From assembly GCF_031551385.1 (NCBI RefSeq), contig NZ_JAVBNS010000034.1:5046-69045 (forward strand): a stretch of 64,000 bases of DNA, written 5' to 3'. The translations under genes and the position numbers were made by a program. The notes beneath the pieces are model-generated. The model was given only the letters and a program-made list of their open reading frames with translations, searched no databases and was not told where the DNA came from. The stretch is from Anaerosporobacter sp031551385. Lineage in GTDB: Bacteria > Bacillota > Clostridia > Lachnospirales > Lachnospiraceae. Positions 44,138 through 53,478 of the stretch are shown here, piece after piece (the stretch's first letter is position 1; every line of letters starts with the position of its first letter).

Positions 44138-44318
44138 TATCCGTAAGTAACCCACTTATTTCCCTGTAACTTGCACGGTATCTCTGTGAGATGTATAGAC
44201 AACTTGCTTTTGTTTCATACGGTGCTGAATTAAGACATTCAATAATATAATCTGCTAATTGCTTATCAGGATGTCTAATATAAACTGGATACTGCAACCT
44301 TCTTTCATACAGCCACAT
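44126..44318 (-). pseudogene. cotJC: 5' half of cotJC (spore coat, Mn-catalase family)
   Basis: From ATG 44318 (GGGAGGGAG upstream) the frame gives the first 64 residues of CotJC: MWLYERRLQYPVYIRHPDKQ, then YISQRYRASYREISGLLTD and IGTE, including the first metal-ligand Glu (residue 35). After the shared core it runs into 12 unrelated residues and stops at 44088. Two bases separate it from the cotJB stop, so it is the third gene of cotJABC. The rest of the protein is encoded at 29975-30321. Joined, the halves give IGTEELAHMEV, the expected family sequence. Confidence 0.88.
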
Positions 44319-44320
44319 TA

Positions 44321-44578
44321 CTACTCTTCTCCCTCCCAAGGCCAAGGCCTGTCATTCCAAGACAAGTACTCTTCCCTCTTAATACTATACACATCAAGCG
44401 AATCATAAAAACGATTGTATTGATTCACTGCCTTCGTGCGGATTTTCTTATACGCTTCATAATATTCATACGCTGCCATATCTTCTGGATGCGTATCCAA
44501 ATACAGCCTAACATCCTCCATTGCAAAACTAACTGTTTGAATTTTATTGAATAATCTCTCTTTATTAATCACACTCAC
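44321..44578 (-). CDS. cotJB: Spore coat protein CotJB
   Basis: The protein has 85 residues from GTG 44578. The pattern NKIQTVSFAMEDVRLYLDTH, then DMAAYEYYEAYKK and the ending EYLSWNDRPWPWEGEE is characteristic of CotJB. It overlaps cotJA by 14 bp. Made in the mother cell during sporulation, it is assembled into the coat with CotJA and CotJC (family knowledge). Confidence 0.92.
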   Translation of the reverse strand: MSVINKERLFNKIQTVSFAMEDVRLYLDTHPEDMAAYEYYEAYKKIRTKAVNQYNRFYDSLDVYSIKREEYLSWNDRPWPWEGEE

Positions 44579-44759
44579 CCGACTCTCCCTCTTTCCCCTT
44601 ATATGCCTCTATCAATTCAGGAAAAATGCTCCCCTCCCGAAGTGCCGTATCTGCGTCATATACATAACTCCATTTTTGCCTCGCAACATAAGCAGTTACA
44701 CTTACATTCCCCTCGATTCCTTCCAACGAACTATATCTATACGGAGCACCACTCATGAT
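44565..44759 (-). CDS. cotJA: Spore coat-associated protein CotJA
   Basis: The protein has 64 residues from ATG 44759, with GAGGGGG nine bases upstream. An in-frame extension to 44777 is less likely. The sequence VSVTAYVARQKWSYVYD, then ALREGSIFPELIEAYKG is CotJA-like ('vPAQ.y...y.p..AL..GTiFPeL..py' pattern). It opens the cotJABC operon. A CATACTAT sequence on the minus strand (44800-44807) resembles a sporulation sigma-E -10 element, but no good -35 is seen. Confidence 0.8.
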   Translation of the reverse strand: MMSGAPYRYSSLEGIEGNVSVTAYVARQKWSYVYDADTALREGSIFPELIEAYKGKEGESGECD

Positions 44760-45083
44760 GACTACCCCCTCAAACACACTGTGTTAATTCTCATAAAATA
44801 TAGTATGTTCCTTAAACCAAGTTGTTCCTAAAGGTATAACGCTTTCTACTAACAGAATTCAGAACTATTAGGTTTTCCTCATTTACCCTAAAATATCGCC
44901 CACCTAATTTAACAAAAATTCAAAACATAAAAAAAAGGAGCTCTGCATCATAGACAATTTCAATCATCTACTTCGCAAAAACTCCCCTTTATTATTTTGA
45001 TCCCCTATTAATTCATAATGAATCCAAAAAGATATTTATTCATTCAATACCTCACCCGTACTTGTGTCTTAGCAACGTAGTAT

Positions 45084-45360
45084 GCAAAACTTCATAACTT
45101 AAATCTGCTTCTTCGCTGGCGTACTATAACTAAAAAACGATAGCAAAACACCTATAGAACTTCTTAATGTGTACTTTAATAACCTAGGAAGGCGAGGCAT
45201 GGACGCCGAGCCAGCCTGAGCTGAGGCAGGATGCCGAATCGAGGGCGTTTCCGTATCACTTTGATATCTCGCTGTACACATTTAGAAGTTCTTAGGTGTG
45301 ACGCGTGTTTTGTGTTATAGTACGCCAGCGAAGAAGCTGTGAAAACCCAAAAAGTTTTGC
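45084..45360. repeat. ~277-bp structured repeat, copy 1
   Basis: The unit is bounded by GCAAAACTT (45084) and its complement AAGTTTTGC (ending 45360). Inside are a perfect 24-bp inverted repeat (45107-45130 with 45314-45337), an imperfect 26-bp inverted repeat (45148-45174 with 45274-45299) and a GC-rich core (45181-45250). The second copy at 55891 has the same stems with compensatory base changes. It fills most of the gap between cotJA and the P-type ATPase gene. Short open frames across it are artefacts. It may be a structured RNA or a MITE-like element. Confidence 0.8.
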
Positions 45361-45414
45361 TCAACACCCTAACCCCCAAGTACGTTCAACACAACCAAAT
45401 GAATAAATATTCGC

Positions 45415-48012
45415 CTAGTTTTTAATCCATTTGATTAGTTGAATTACAAAAATATTTACAAGTGACAATCCATAAATAGTAAGAAATTGTACGCCAGTTA
45501 ATGCTGATACTTTGAAGACTGGTGCAAGAGCTGGGATAAGAAGTACACCATTAATTAGTATAAATCCAAGGGCAAATGCTCCCCATATAAACTTATTATC
45601 AACGATTCTCTTGCTAAATAAAATCGCGCGGTCAGATTTACAGTTGAATCCGTGAACCAATCTCGATAAACATAATGTAGCAAAAGCCATCGTACTAGCC
45701 GTTGCCGCGTCTACTTTATAACCTACATAGTAAGCAATCATTGTCATACAGCCAATAACAAAGCCTTCCTCTAATATATCTATTAGGAATTTCTTTGATA
45801 GTATAGATTCATTGACCCTACGCGGTTTGTCCTTCATTACTTCGCTTGTATGAGGATCAAGTCCTAATGCGATTGCTGGTAAACTATCTGTAAGTAAATT
45901 GATAAATAGTAAATGAACCGGTGCAAATGGAACTGGTAACGCCATAAATGATGCATACATAACAGCTAAGATACCTGCCATATTACCCGATAGTAAAAAC
46001 TTAATAGCTTTCTTAATATTTAAATATACATTTCTTCCGTTTTCAACAGCTTTCACGATTGTTGCAAAATTATCATCTGTAAGAACCATTGCCGCCGCAT
46101 CTTTCGATACTTCTGTACCCGTAATACCCATAGCAACACCAACATCGGATTGTTTTAGAGCAGGAGCATCATTAACACCATCACCTGTCATCGCAACTAC
46201 ATTTCCTTTGTCTTGCCATGCTTTCACGATACGAATCTTATGTTCTGGCGAAACTCTTGCATATACAGACACTTGCTCAACGAATTCTTGTAATTCTTCA
46301 TCAGATAACTCTTCAATCGCACTACCTTCTACTGCTATTGTTCCTTCTCTAAGGATACCAATTTCCTTTGCGATTGCTGATGCAGTAATCTTATGGTCAC
46401 CTGTAATCATAATTGGTCTGATGCCTGCTTCAACACATTTGTAAACGGCTTCTTTTGATTCTTCTCTTGGTGGATCCATCATTGCAATTAAACCTAGGAA
46501 TATTAAATTGTTTTCATCTTCTACACTAACAGATGCATCATCTAATGTTTGGTATGCAAATGCTAATACACGTAAACCCTCTTCTGAGTATTTTAGATTC
46601 GCAAGTTGTATTCTTTGCTTATCTGCTGAAGTAATTTTTGCAACTCCAGATTCTGTTTCAATATAATTCACTCTATTTAACAATACATCAACAGCACCTT
46701 TGGTAATCATACGCTTCTTTGAAGAAATCGAATGAACCGTTGACATTAACTTACGATCGGAGTCAAATGGAATCTCTGCAATTCTTGCATAGGTTTCTCT
46801 TGTCTTTGCAATATCCATACGAAATGCTTTTGCAAAATTACATAATGCAACTTCTGTTGGATCTCCAATCTCTACGCCATCTTTGTTTGTAGAGTCATTA
46901 CATAAAACACTGTATAGAATCAATTTATTATCAAGTTTCTCTTCTAAACGTCCATTATCAACTACATCTTTATTGTAATCTTTATTATTTGCATAATAAT
47001 GCATAACGGTCATCTTGTTTTGTGTTAATGTTCCTGTCTTGTCAGAACAGATTACGGATACACTTCCAAGACCCTCTACTGCTTGTAGCTTACGAACAAT
47101 CGCATGTTCTTTTGCCATCTTTTGCGTACCAAAAGCAAGTACAATTGTTACGATCGAACTTAGTGCCTCAGGAATTGCTGCTACTGCTAACGCTACTGCG
47201 AATAGGAATGCATCTACCACTTTCTCTCCACGAGATATGCTTAATACAAACACAATAGCACAAACTGCTAGGATAAGAATTGATAACTTCTTACCAAAGT
47301 CATCTAGGTTTCTTTGTAATGGTGTTTTCTTTTCACTTGCATTGTTAAGGAGATTAGCAATCTTACCAACTTCTGTCATCATACCAACACGTGTTACAAG
47401 GAAGGTTGCACGTCCATATGTAACGTAACTACCTTGGAATACCATATTTTTTTGATCGCCTAAAGGAACTTCTTCTTCCACTGTAACATCTTCTTTTTCA
47501 ACGCTTGTACTTTCTCCAGTTAATGCACTCTCATTCACTTGTAGACTTGCGTTCTCAAGAATTCTACCATCTGCGCAGACATAATCGCCAGCTTCAAGCA
47601 TTACAATATCACCAACTACTACATCTTTCGAAGGTAATAAAACAGTCTCTCCATTACGTATTACTTTCGCAACTGGTGCGGATAACTGTTTCAAGCTACT
47701 AAGCGATTTCTCTGCTTTTTTCTGTTGCACAGTTCCAAGTATCGCATTCATTGTGATAACTACACCGATAACAATTGAACTCTCTAAGTCACCAAGGCAT
47801 GCTGCAATAATTGCAGATATCATAAGTATGATAACAAGAAAATCAGCGAATTGTTCAAGAAAAATCTGTAATGTAGATTTCTTTTTTGCTTCAACTAATT
47901 CGTTTGTACCATATTTCTTTCTTGCCTCTTTTGCCTGTTCTTCTGAGTGTCCTTTCCATGATGTTCCGAATTCTCGAATAATCTCTTCTTTTTCTTTTTG
48001 ATATTCTAACAT
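45415..48012 (-). CDS. P2-type cation-transporting ATPase (probable Mn2+ efflux, YoaB-like)
   Basis: The protein has 865 residues from ATG 48012, with GGAGGG five bases upstream; the longer frame to 48072 overlaps a terminator. It has ten predicted membrane segments. Motifs: phosphorylation site CSDKTGTLTQNKMTV, TGES actuator loop, TGDGVNDAPAL hinge and PEALSS in membrane segment 4, where Ca2+ pumps have PEGLPA. The family is usually annotated as calcium pumps. The upstream yybP-ykoY-type manganese riboswitch and the same arrangement for Lactococcus YoaB argue for Mn2+ export. Confidence 0.82.
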   Translation of the reverse strand: MLEYQKEKEEIIREFGTSWKGHSEEQAKEARKKYGTNELVEAKKKSTLQIFLEQFADFLVIILMISAIIAACLGDLESSIVIGVVITMNAILGTVQQKKAEKSLSSLKQLSAPVAKVIRNGETVLLPSKDVVVGDIVMLEAGDYVCADGRILENASLQVNESALTGESTSVEKEDVTVEEEVPLGDQKNMVFQGSYVTYGRATFLVTRVGMMTEVGKIANLLNNASEKKTPLQRNLDDFGKKLSILILAVCAIVFVLSISRGEKVVDAFLFAVALAVAAIPEALSSIVTIVLAFGTQKMAKEHAIVRKLQAVEGLGSVSVICSDKTGTLTQNKMTVMHYYANNKDYNKDVVDNGRLEEKLDNKLILYSVLCNDSTNKDGVEIGDPTEVALCNFAKAFRMDIAKTRETYARIAEIPFDSDRKLMSTVHSISSKKRMITKGAVDVLLNRVNYIETESGVAKITSADKQRIQLANLKYSEEGLRVLAFAYQTLDDASVSVEDENNLIFLGLIAMMDPPREESKEAVYKCVEAGIRPIMITGDHKITASAIAKEIGILREGTIAVEGSAIEELSDEELQEFVEQVSVYARVSPEHKIRIVKAWQDKGNVVAMTGDGVNDAPALKQSDVGVAMGITGTEVSKDAAAMVLTDDNFATIVKAVENGRNVYLNIKKAIKFLLSGNMAGILAVMYASFMALPVPFAPVHLLFINLLTDSLPAIALGLDPHTSEVMKDKPRRVNESILSKKFLIDILEEGFVIGCMTMIAYYVGYKVDAATASTMAFATLCLSRLVHGFNCKSDRAILFSKRIVDNKFIWGAFALGFILINGVLLIPALAPVFKVSALTGVQFLTIYGLSLVNIFVIQLIKWIKN

Positions 48013-48061
48013 ATAATCCCTCCATTTTTTCATGTTCCGAGATATACAGCCTATAGAAGCG

Positions 48062-48226
48062 CAAAAAAGCAAGACTTCTGCTGTAATTATCCTACAACAA
48101 AAGTCTTGCTACTCAAGTCAAATACTCTTTGACCTTATCACGATACCGGATTCTATATCATCTATAAAATCGTACTGACGACACCGCAAACATTTTTCAA
48201 TGTCAGCTACTCCCTTTTGATTTTCT
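48062..48226 (-). ncRNA. yybP-ykoY-type manganese riboswitch with terminator
   Basis: On the minus strand the leader reads AAAGGGAGTAGCTGACATTG, then GTCGTCAGTACGATTTTAT and GAATCCGGTATCGTGATAAG, the loop and stem sequences I associate with the yybP-ykoY class. It is followed by an intrinsic terminator (stem AGCAAGACTT with AAGTCTTGCT, 48069-48110, and a T-run at 48063-48068). It ends 50 bp before the P-type ATPase start. Mn2+ would be expected to prevent termination and switch on the exporter. Recognition is from memory of the consensus. Confidence 0.75.
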
Positions 48227-48309
48227 TATTCTATCAATTTTCGTATCCAAGTGTCAATTCTTTTTCCGATTCTTAACGAGATTTTAACAATTGAGAATAA
48301 TTCTTTTAT

Positions 48310-49872
48310 TTATTCAACTGATTCATATAAAGCAATAGAATCTATATATCTTCCTTCATCAGTATCTCCCATTACTACCGCAATATACATCTCATTATTA
48401 ACAATTGCTGCTGAAACTAAACATTTTCCTGCTTGATCCGTGCTTCCTGTCTTTAAGCCGATTGCTCTCTCATAGAAAAATTCACTTGAAGAATCCAGTA
48501 ACAGATTCGTATTCTGCCACGTAATATCAGTCCCATCCGGAAGACATACTCGACTTGATTCCTTCCCCGCTATTGTTCTAAGAATCGCATCTTCCTTCGT
48601 ACATGATAAAAATGCTTCCGCTATCACTCCTAAGTCTCTTGCTGTACTGTATTGACCTTTATCGTCAAATCCATCTGGTGTTGTAAAATGTGAATCCGCA
48701 GCCCCAAGTTTTTTTGCCTTTTCATTCATCTTCTTTATAAATGCATCCACTGCTGTTTCTGTACTAGCAGAGTTATCCCCCACAATCTTCCTTCCTGTAT
48801 AGGCAGCTAACACATACGCAGCATCACCACCAGAAGGCAATAGCAAACCTTCTAATAGCTGCTCTATTGTGGCTTCATTTCCTTGATAGATTCCTGCTCT
48901 TGAAGCATTCGAAGGAATTAATGAAACTTCCTCTCCTACTGTAACAATCTCCTCTGCTCTACAATAATCAAGAACAGTAAGCGCAGTAAGCATCTTCGTT
49001 GTACTTGCTGGTGCTATTTTATCATTCTCATCTAACGCACTTATAACCTTACCTGTCGTTACATTTATAAAGAAAACATTTCTCGCTGTTACCTCTTCTG
49101 GCAACTCCTTTGTTACACTTTCCTCCTTATTATCTATAACGTCCGAAAAATCCGAATACATTGCCATCTCTTTTGAATAGTCCTCGTCCTCTGCATGCGC
49201 ATAAGCCTTCGCATTATCATAGGAATATCTTCTCTCAAACCCGGTAACCATCACACTAACGAAAATCAATGCTGACAAAAACACTGTCGGCATAAAATCA
49301 CGCCTGAGTTTCTTTCCATTCTTCATCACTTCAATGCCTATCATTCTTCGTATACTTGGAAATATATTCAGTACAATTTTCGCAACTACATATCCAACTA
49401 CAACACCAATCGTATTAAGAATTACATCATCGATATCCGTTTCTCGTCCCAAGAATAACTGCAATCCCTCAATTGTAACGGATAACATAGCACCTGCCAA
49501 AATTGCATGAGCACCACGTTGCATCTTTCTTGATAATAGTGGAAACAAGATTCCGAATGGTATAAACATCGCTACGTTTCCAAACAAATTCAATGGATTC
49601 CCCAAACCATGCCTTATTACACGAAACGGCGTAAAGTTTGCACTAGAAAAATCTACAGTAAGATGAAATCCATATACAGGTGATACGGTAACTGCTAAAA
49701 TTACCGTCAGATAGATACCAAACATAGCCATAATTGTTCTCTCAAACCAACTAACTCTTTTCCCTTTCCATAACAACATTCCTTCAAATACAAGAAAAAA
49801 CAGAATGATTGCTAAAACACCTTTTCCTAAATAACCTGTTGCATCTAATATATAACCGAACATTCTAACCAA
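48310..49872 (-). CDS. VanZ-like membrane domain fused to D-alanyl-D-alanine carboxypeptidase (S11)
   Basis: The protein has 520 residues. The N-terminal ~180 residues are a VanZ-like domain with four to five membrane segments (NLFGNVAMFIPFGILFPLL and ETDIDDVILNTIG). The C-terminal half is a serine peptidase S11: SxxK in APASTTKML (about 292), the second motif as PSGGDAA where SGN is usual, and KTGST (about 478). It would trim peptidoglycan stem peptides outside the membrane. The VanZ domain may tie it to lipid II or teicoplanin-type resistance, which is inference. LytTR-type sites and a terminator lie upstream. Confidence 0.82.
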   Translation of the reverse strand: MVRMFGYILDATGYLGKGVLAIILFFLVFEGMLLWKGKRVSWFERTIMAMFGIYLTVILAVTVSPVYGFHLTVDFSSANFTPFRVIRHGLGNPLNLFGNVAMFIPFGILFPLLSRKMQRGAHAILAGAMLSVTIEGLQLFLGRETDIDDVILNTIGVVVGYVVAKIVLNIFPSIRRMIGIEVMKNGKKLRRDFMPTVFLSALIFVSVMVTGFERRYSYDNAKAYAHAEDEDYSKEMAMYSDFSDVIDNKEESVTKELPEEVTARNVFFINVTTGKVISALDENDKIAPASTTKMLTALTVLDYCRAEEIVTVGEEVSLIPSNASRAGIYQGNEATIEQLLEGLLLPSGGDAAYVLAAYTGRKIVGDNSASTETAVDAFIKKMNEKAKKLGAADSHFTTPDGFDDKGQYSTARDLGVIAEAFLSCTKEDAILRTIAGKESSRVCLPDGTDITWQNTNLLLDSSSEFFYERAIGLKTGSTDQAGKCLVSAAIVNNEMYIAVVMGDTDEGRYIDSIALYESVE

Positions 49873-49935
49873 CCTCTTTCTATAAGTGATAACATTCTAA
49901 GCGACACTACAATCGTCTTTTCCTCACTATATAGC

Positions 49936-49970
49936 AAAAAGATGGAGCAATGTTGATTTTTGCTCCATCT
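49936..49970 (-). terminator. Terminator downstream of the histidine kinase operon
   Basis: AGATGGAGCAA pairs with TTGCTCCATCT around a 9-base loop, followed by a T-run on the minus strand. It lies between the histidine kinase stop and the VanZ-carboxypeptidase start. Confidence 0.8.
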
Positions 49971-50004
49971 CTAACGTTTCGGCTTCTATATATATTATAG
50001 GAAT

Positions 50005-50033
50005 TACGTTTAGGCAATACAGACTACGTTCAG
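50005..50033 (+). promoter_or_regulatory. Tandem LytTR-type binding repeats
   Basis: TACGTTTAG (50005-50013) and TACGTTCAG (50025-50033) both fit the LytTR/AgrA repeat consensus [TA][AC][CA]GTTN[AG][TG] and are 20 bp apart. A TATAAT reads on the minus strand at 49994-49999. The response regulator encoded at 51632 is of LytTR type, so this could be its site for the VanZ-carboxypeptidase gene or for its own operon. Confidence 0.5.
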
Positions 50034-50069
50034 GCATAAAATACCTTGCGTCGTCCTAGCTCTTTTCTT

Positions 50070-51644
50070 CTATCTACGCCACATACTTATACTTTGTACA
50101 AATGCATCATCTTTAAAATAAGAATTCCATAATATATCATCATGCTTCTTAATAATCTTATTCACAATATCCAAACCATTTCCCCTGCCAAGCCCTTTAC
50201 TCGTTGTTCCTATATGAATTCCACTCTTCATTACGGACTCTCTTATTGGGTTTTTCACGCTAAACTGTATCTGTCCATCCTTTTCCTTTATCGTAAGTTC
50301 CATGTATCCATCTTCAATAAAGGCACATTCTTCCCTTGCATTATCGATAAATATACCCAGAATCCGAATAATATCTGATGTATTCGTTAGATAAGGCAAA
50401 AAGCTCTGATCGGATATCGTTATCACCTGAAGTTCTTGCTGATAGTTTTGCGTTTCCAGATACTTATAATATAGAAATGCTTTTAAGGATTCATTCGCGA
50501 TTTCTTGCAACGACACATATAAATCATTCCTGCGAATTTCATTTCCAGCGAAAGGGGCGATATTCTCGTAGTAATATTCCTTCATTTCTTCATCATTACT
50601 ACGTGATACGTAACCCCCCATCGTAAGGAATATATTCTTTAAATCGTGCTTCATCTCACGTATTTCCATCATATTCTTATTCATATCCTGCTGATATCGT
50701 TCAATACTCTCTTTCTCCAGCTCTTGAAACTGCAAATGCTCCTTTAGGCGTACTGTTTGAATCAGCAAACGAATGTAAAACAATTGCACGCCAATAAAGA
50801 ACGTATAGCAGACAACTTGAATCAAGATTTCTTTACTCCCACCAGTGCGCATACTTTCATAATCAAAGAAATCCAACACAAGTAAAATCAAACCAAAGAA
50901 TATTGGCATAATAAATAGATATCGTCCAATTTCCTTATATTTTTCACTGAAAGCACGAACGTTTTCTATATACATGGATAAGATCTTCTTCATTACTAGC
51001 AAAACACCTGCAAATATAACGACGAACGACATTGCAAGCAAGCACAAGAATATCATCTTCTGCATATTATTCAGTTTCCATTGTTTTGACCAATCATAAT
51101 ACATGCGTCCAATACCTTTTTGATAGATAAAGCCAAACAGGTAATAGCTCAGTATTCCAGAAAGAAAGGAAATTACGGATTGCAGTGCTACTGTCTGTAG
51201 CTTCCCATATCTTCTTCGTATTAATATGCAAAATAGAAACCATGCACTAAAAAAGAGAATGCTTTTACCAAACACCTGGTATTCTTCATAGTATTGCATT
51301 ATCGCCATGACCGATGTGAACAATATTATATCAGAAAAATGCAATGTCACATATCCAATTACTTGAATTGTAACCGCCATAACAACAACCTTTAACATCG
51401 ATGCTGCAACTGCACTTCCACCCCAGCTTAATCTGACAAACCCTGGATAGTAAAAAAGCATGCAGCTAAGTGCAATTACAATACACAGACATCTCTCCAA
51501 ACGCTCTATCTTAGCAGCTTGCTTCGTACTATGTTCTATCATATAGAAGACATAGCTCCATATACTAGCCATTACTAACATGATTAATGCAAATCGAAAT
51601 GGATATAACACTGGTCGTCCTATCCTGTTTACTAATTCAGCCAT
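50070..51644 (-). CDS. GHKL-type sensor histidine kinase (AgrC-like)
   Basis: The protein has 524 residues from ATG 51644, with GAGGTG upstream; a start 33 bp further out is less likely. It has about seven membrane segments (residues 1-300), then a coiled-coil and an HK10-type phosphoacceptor region (EIREMKHDLKNIFLTMGGYV) and a GHKL ATPase domain (IFIDNAREE N-box, TTSKGLGRGNGLDIV G-box). It overlaps the LytTR regulator gene by 13 bp, and the pair forms a two-component system. Signal unknown; peptide sensing is possible. Confidence 0.85.
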   Translation of the reverse strand: MAELVNRIGRPVLYPFRFALIMLVMASIWSYVFYMIEHSTKQAAKIERLERCLCIVIALSCMLFYYPGFVRLSWGGSAVAASMLKVVVMAVTIQVIGYVTLHFSDIILFTSVMAIMQYYEEYQVFGKSILFFSAWFLFCILIRRRYGKLQTVALQSVISFLSGILSYYLFGFIYQKGIGRMYYDWSKQWKLNNMQKMIFLCLLAMSFVVIFAGVLLVMKKILSMYIENVRAFSEKYKEIGRYLFIMPIFFGLILLVLDFFDYESMRTGGSKEILIQVVCYTFFIGVQLFYIRLLIQTVRLKEHLQFQELEKESIERYQQDMNKNMMEIREMKHDLKNIFLTMGGYVSRSNDEEMKEYYYENIAPFAGNEIRRNDLYVSLQEIANESLKAFLYYKYLETQNYQQELQVITISDQSFLPYLTNTSDIIRILGIFIDNAREECAFIEDGYMELTIKEKDGQIQFSVKNPIRESVMKSGIHIGTTSKGLGRGNGLDIVNKIIKKHDDILWNSYFKDDAFVQSISMWRR

Positions 51645-52372
51645 CGTTTCACCTCTGCTCGCATTCGCACGGCACATGGAATACGCTCCCCATTCGATAA
51701 GCAGATGTTCATACCATCTAGCCCTACCATATGTTTACGATTTGCAATAATAGATCGATGCACCCTTACGAATTCTTCTCCTAGCTCTGTCAATATATGC
51801 TCCATTGTATCACGAACCGTTATACATGAGCCATCTACTGTATGATAGGATATTCCATGAGATACACTCTTTTCGGATTCAATATATAGAATGTGATTCT
51901 TTTGAATTGCCAATGTTTCATCGATTCCGATTGCTAATTCTACACTTTCGTTTTCCTCTATTACTTCTCCTACTGAGGAAATTGCCATCTGAATATATCT
52001 TCGATATCCATCACTCAATTTATCCAAATCTGTAGTTTTCTCTAAGAATCCAAACGGCTCTACTCCACTTTGTAATACTTTCATTGCCATCTCATGATGA
52101 TTTGTTGCAAATACAATCTTAGCCGCATATTCTTGGCTCTTAATCCGCTTCGCCACATCAATTCCATTTAATTTTCCTGTACCTAAATCCAAGTCTAAGA
52201 ACACTAGATATGGACCATTATTGTTTTTCATGTACTGCAAAACTTCTGCACTATCTGTAGATACACAGGCAACTTGTGCTGTTAAATCATAACGACTTAT
52301 CACTTCATTAATTCGTTCTGTTGCTAATTGTAATATAAACCGATCATCATCACATAGTATGATTGAAATCAT
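51632..52372 (-). CDS. LytTR-family response regulator (AgrA-like)
   Basis: The protein has 246 residues. The receiver domain has the acidic pair ICDDD at the N-terminus, the phospho-acceptor Asp in LVFLDLDLGTGKLNGID (about 59) and a conserved Lys (about 109). The C-terminal LytTR domain runs from LAIGIDETLAIQKNHILYIE to FVRVHRSIIANRKHM and the end. It pairs with the overlapping histidine kinase gene. Candidate sites are at 50005-50033. Confidence 0.9.
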   Translation of the reverse strand: MISIILCDDDRFILQLATERINEVISRYDLTAQVACVSTDSAEVLQYMKNNNGPYLVFLDLDLGTGKLNGIDVAKRIKSQEYAAKIVFATNHHEMAMKVLQSGVEPFGFLEKTTDLDKLSDGYRRYIQMAISSVGEVIEENESVELAIGIDETLAIQKNHILYIESEKSVSHGISYHTVDGSCITVRDTMEHILTELGEEFVRVHRSIIANRKHMVGLDGMNICLSNGERIPCAVRMRAEVKRWLN

Positions 52373-52416
52373 TGTCCCTCTCCCTCAACTAACTCAAATT
52401 AGACATTTAGTAATTA

Positions 52417-53478
52417 CTACCTTTTGGGTTTGATTATATAGTTGTCTAATTTATTTGTCAATGGCATGAGAATCAGTATAATCATTACTGTAAATAGTAA
52501 CATAATGATATTATCCTTGAACATAACTTCACGAATCGTCGGTGATAGATAACGAAATTCTTCTATATGATTGTGTATCGCATCAATTATTCGTCTAGCA
52601 CTATTAAAGTCAGACCATTTCGTAGGAACATATTGTAGTGGAAAGAAAGCAAATTCTTTTGCTGTAATTACAATTCCCATTATTGCACAGATACAAGGTA
52701 TTACTTTCCTCATAAGTAATGATAAATGAATTACCTTCCATATGACAGCAGTGCCTCCAATCAGCCACGGTAAGAATAACAGATTACCAAGCAGACGTAC
52801 AATAAGATTCTGGTCAACGATTATAAACGAACTCCCTAATGAATATGTCATTACTAATTGTTCTGCATACTCCCTTCCCCTTGAACTATTACCATAATCT
52901 AGCTGCAAATAATGAAATGTTGTCTTTTCCTCTCTTGATTGTATCATAACAATCGGATAACTTGTATCGAGGATTCCCCTTATATAGTATTCCTGTTGCT
53001 TCGTTCCTGCTATTTGCTCCCCATACAATTGACTACTATCGCTATCCGTTTCTTCCATAATAATCGACTGACCAATGATATCCAAACTTCCAAACAATTC
53101 ATATGCTGTGCCTTTGTCTAAGATGCACCCTTCATAATCTTCTTCATATACATAGTTTCCTCTACAAATCTGAAGTGGCAGAATCTGAGCCATATTTCCG
53201 TAAGTTAAATACTTTGTTATATCCTTGCTCTTTTCATACCTTGTATCCATAATCGTCCTATGCTCTTCCATTTCATACGCTGTAATCTCAGGTAATTCCT
53301 CTGTCTGCGGTATCATTTCCACTTGTTCCTTTGTTACTGCCTCTCCTTGTAACCTCACACTCACACTTTGATAATTCTCTTGCAGTTCATAATATTTTCT
53401 AACAGCAGTAATGTAGCAAAGAATTACTAGTATAAGCAAAACTATGTTTTTTACCTTCCATCGGCTCACTTTACTCAT
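52417..53478 (-). CDS. MacB-like ABC transporter permease-type membrane protein
   Basis: The protein has 353 residues from ATG 53478, with AAAGGG upstream. It has one N-terminal membrane segment, a large extracytoplasmic domain with CILDKGTAYELFGSLDIIG (the 'TA..LFG..d.iGq.i' pattern of the MacB periplasmic core) and then three or four further membrane segments (about 220-350). It lacks the normal FtsX-type permease length and is diverged. Its start overlaps the stop of the membrane-fusion gene (ATGAGTAA). No ABC ATPase gene is nearby. Confidence 0.55.
   Translation of the reverse strand: MSKVSRWKVKNIVLLILVILCYITAVRKYYELQENYQSVSVRLQGEAVTKEQVEMIPQTEELPEITAYEMEEHRTIMDTRYEKSKDITKYLTYGNMAQILPLQICRGNYVYEEDYEGCILDKGTAYELFGSLDIIGQSIIMEETDSDSSQLYGEQIAGTKQQEYYIRGILDTSYPIVMIQSREEKTTFHYLQLDYGNSSRGREYAEQLVMTYSLGSSFIIVDQNLIVRLLGNLLFLPWLIGGTAVIWKVIHLSLLMRKVIPCICAIMGIVITAKEFAFFPLQYVPTKWSDFNSARRIIDAIHNHIEEFRYLSPTIREVMFKDNIIMLLFTVMIILILMPLTNKLDNYIIKPKR

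Noticed and set aside
45099..45379. Short open frames across structured repeat copy 1 (with RHPASAQAGSAS-type peptides)
   Set aside because: They fall entirely within the inverted-repeat element, have no ribosome binding site, and the equivalent frame in copy 2 changes freely while the stems are kept.
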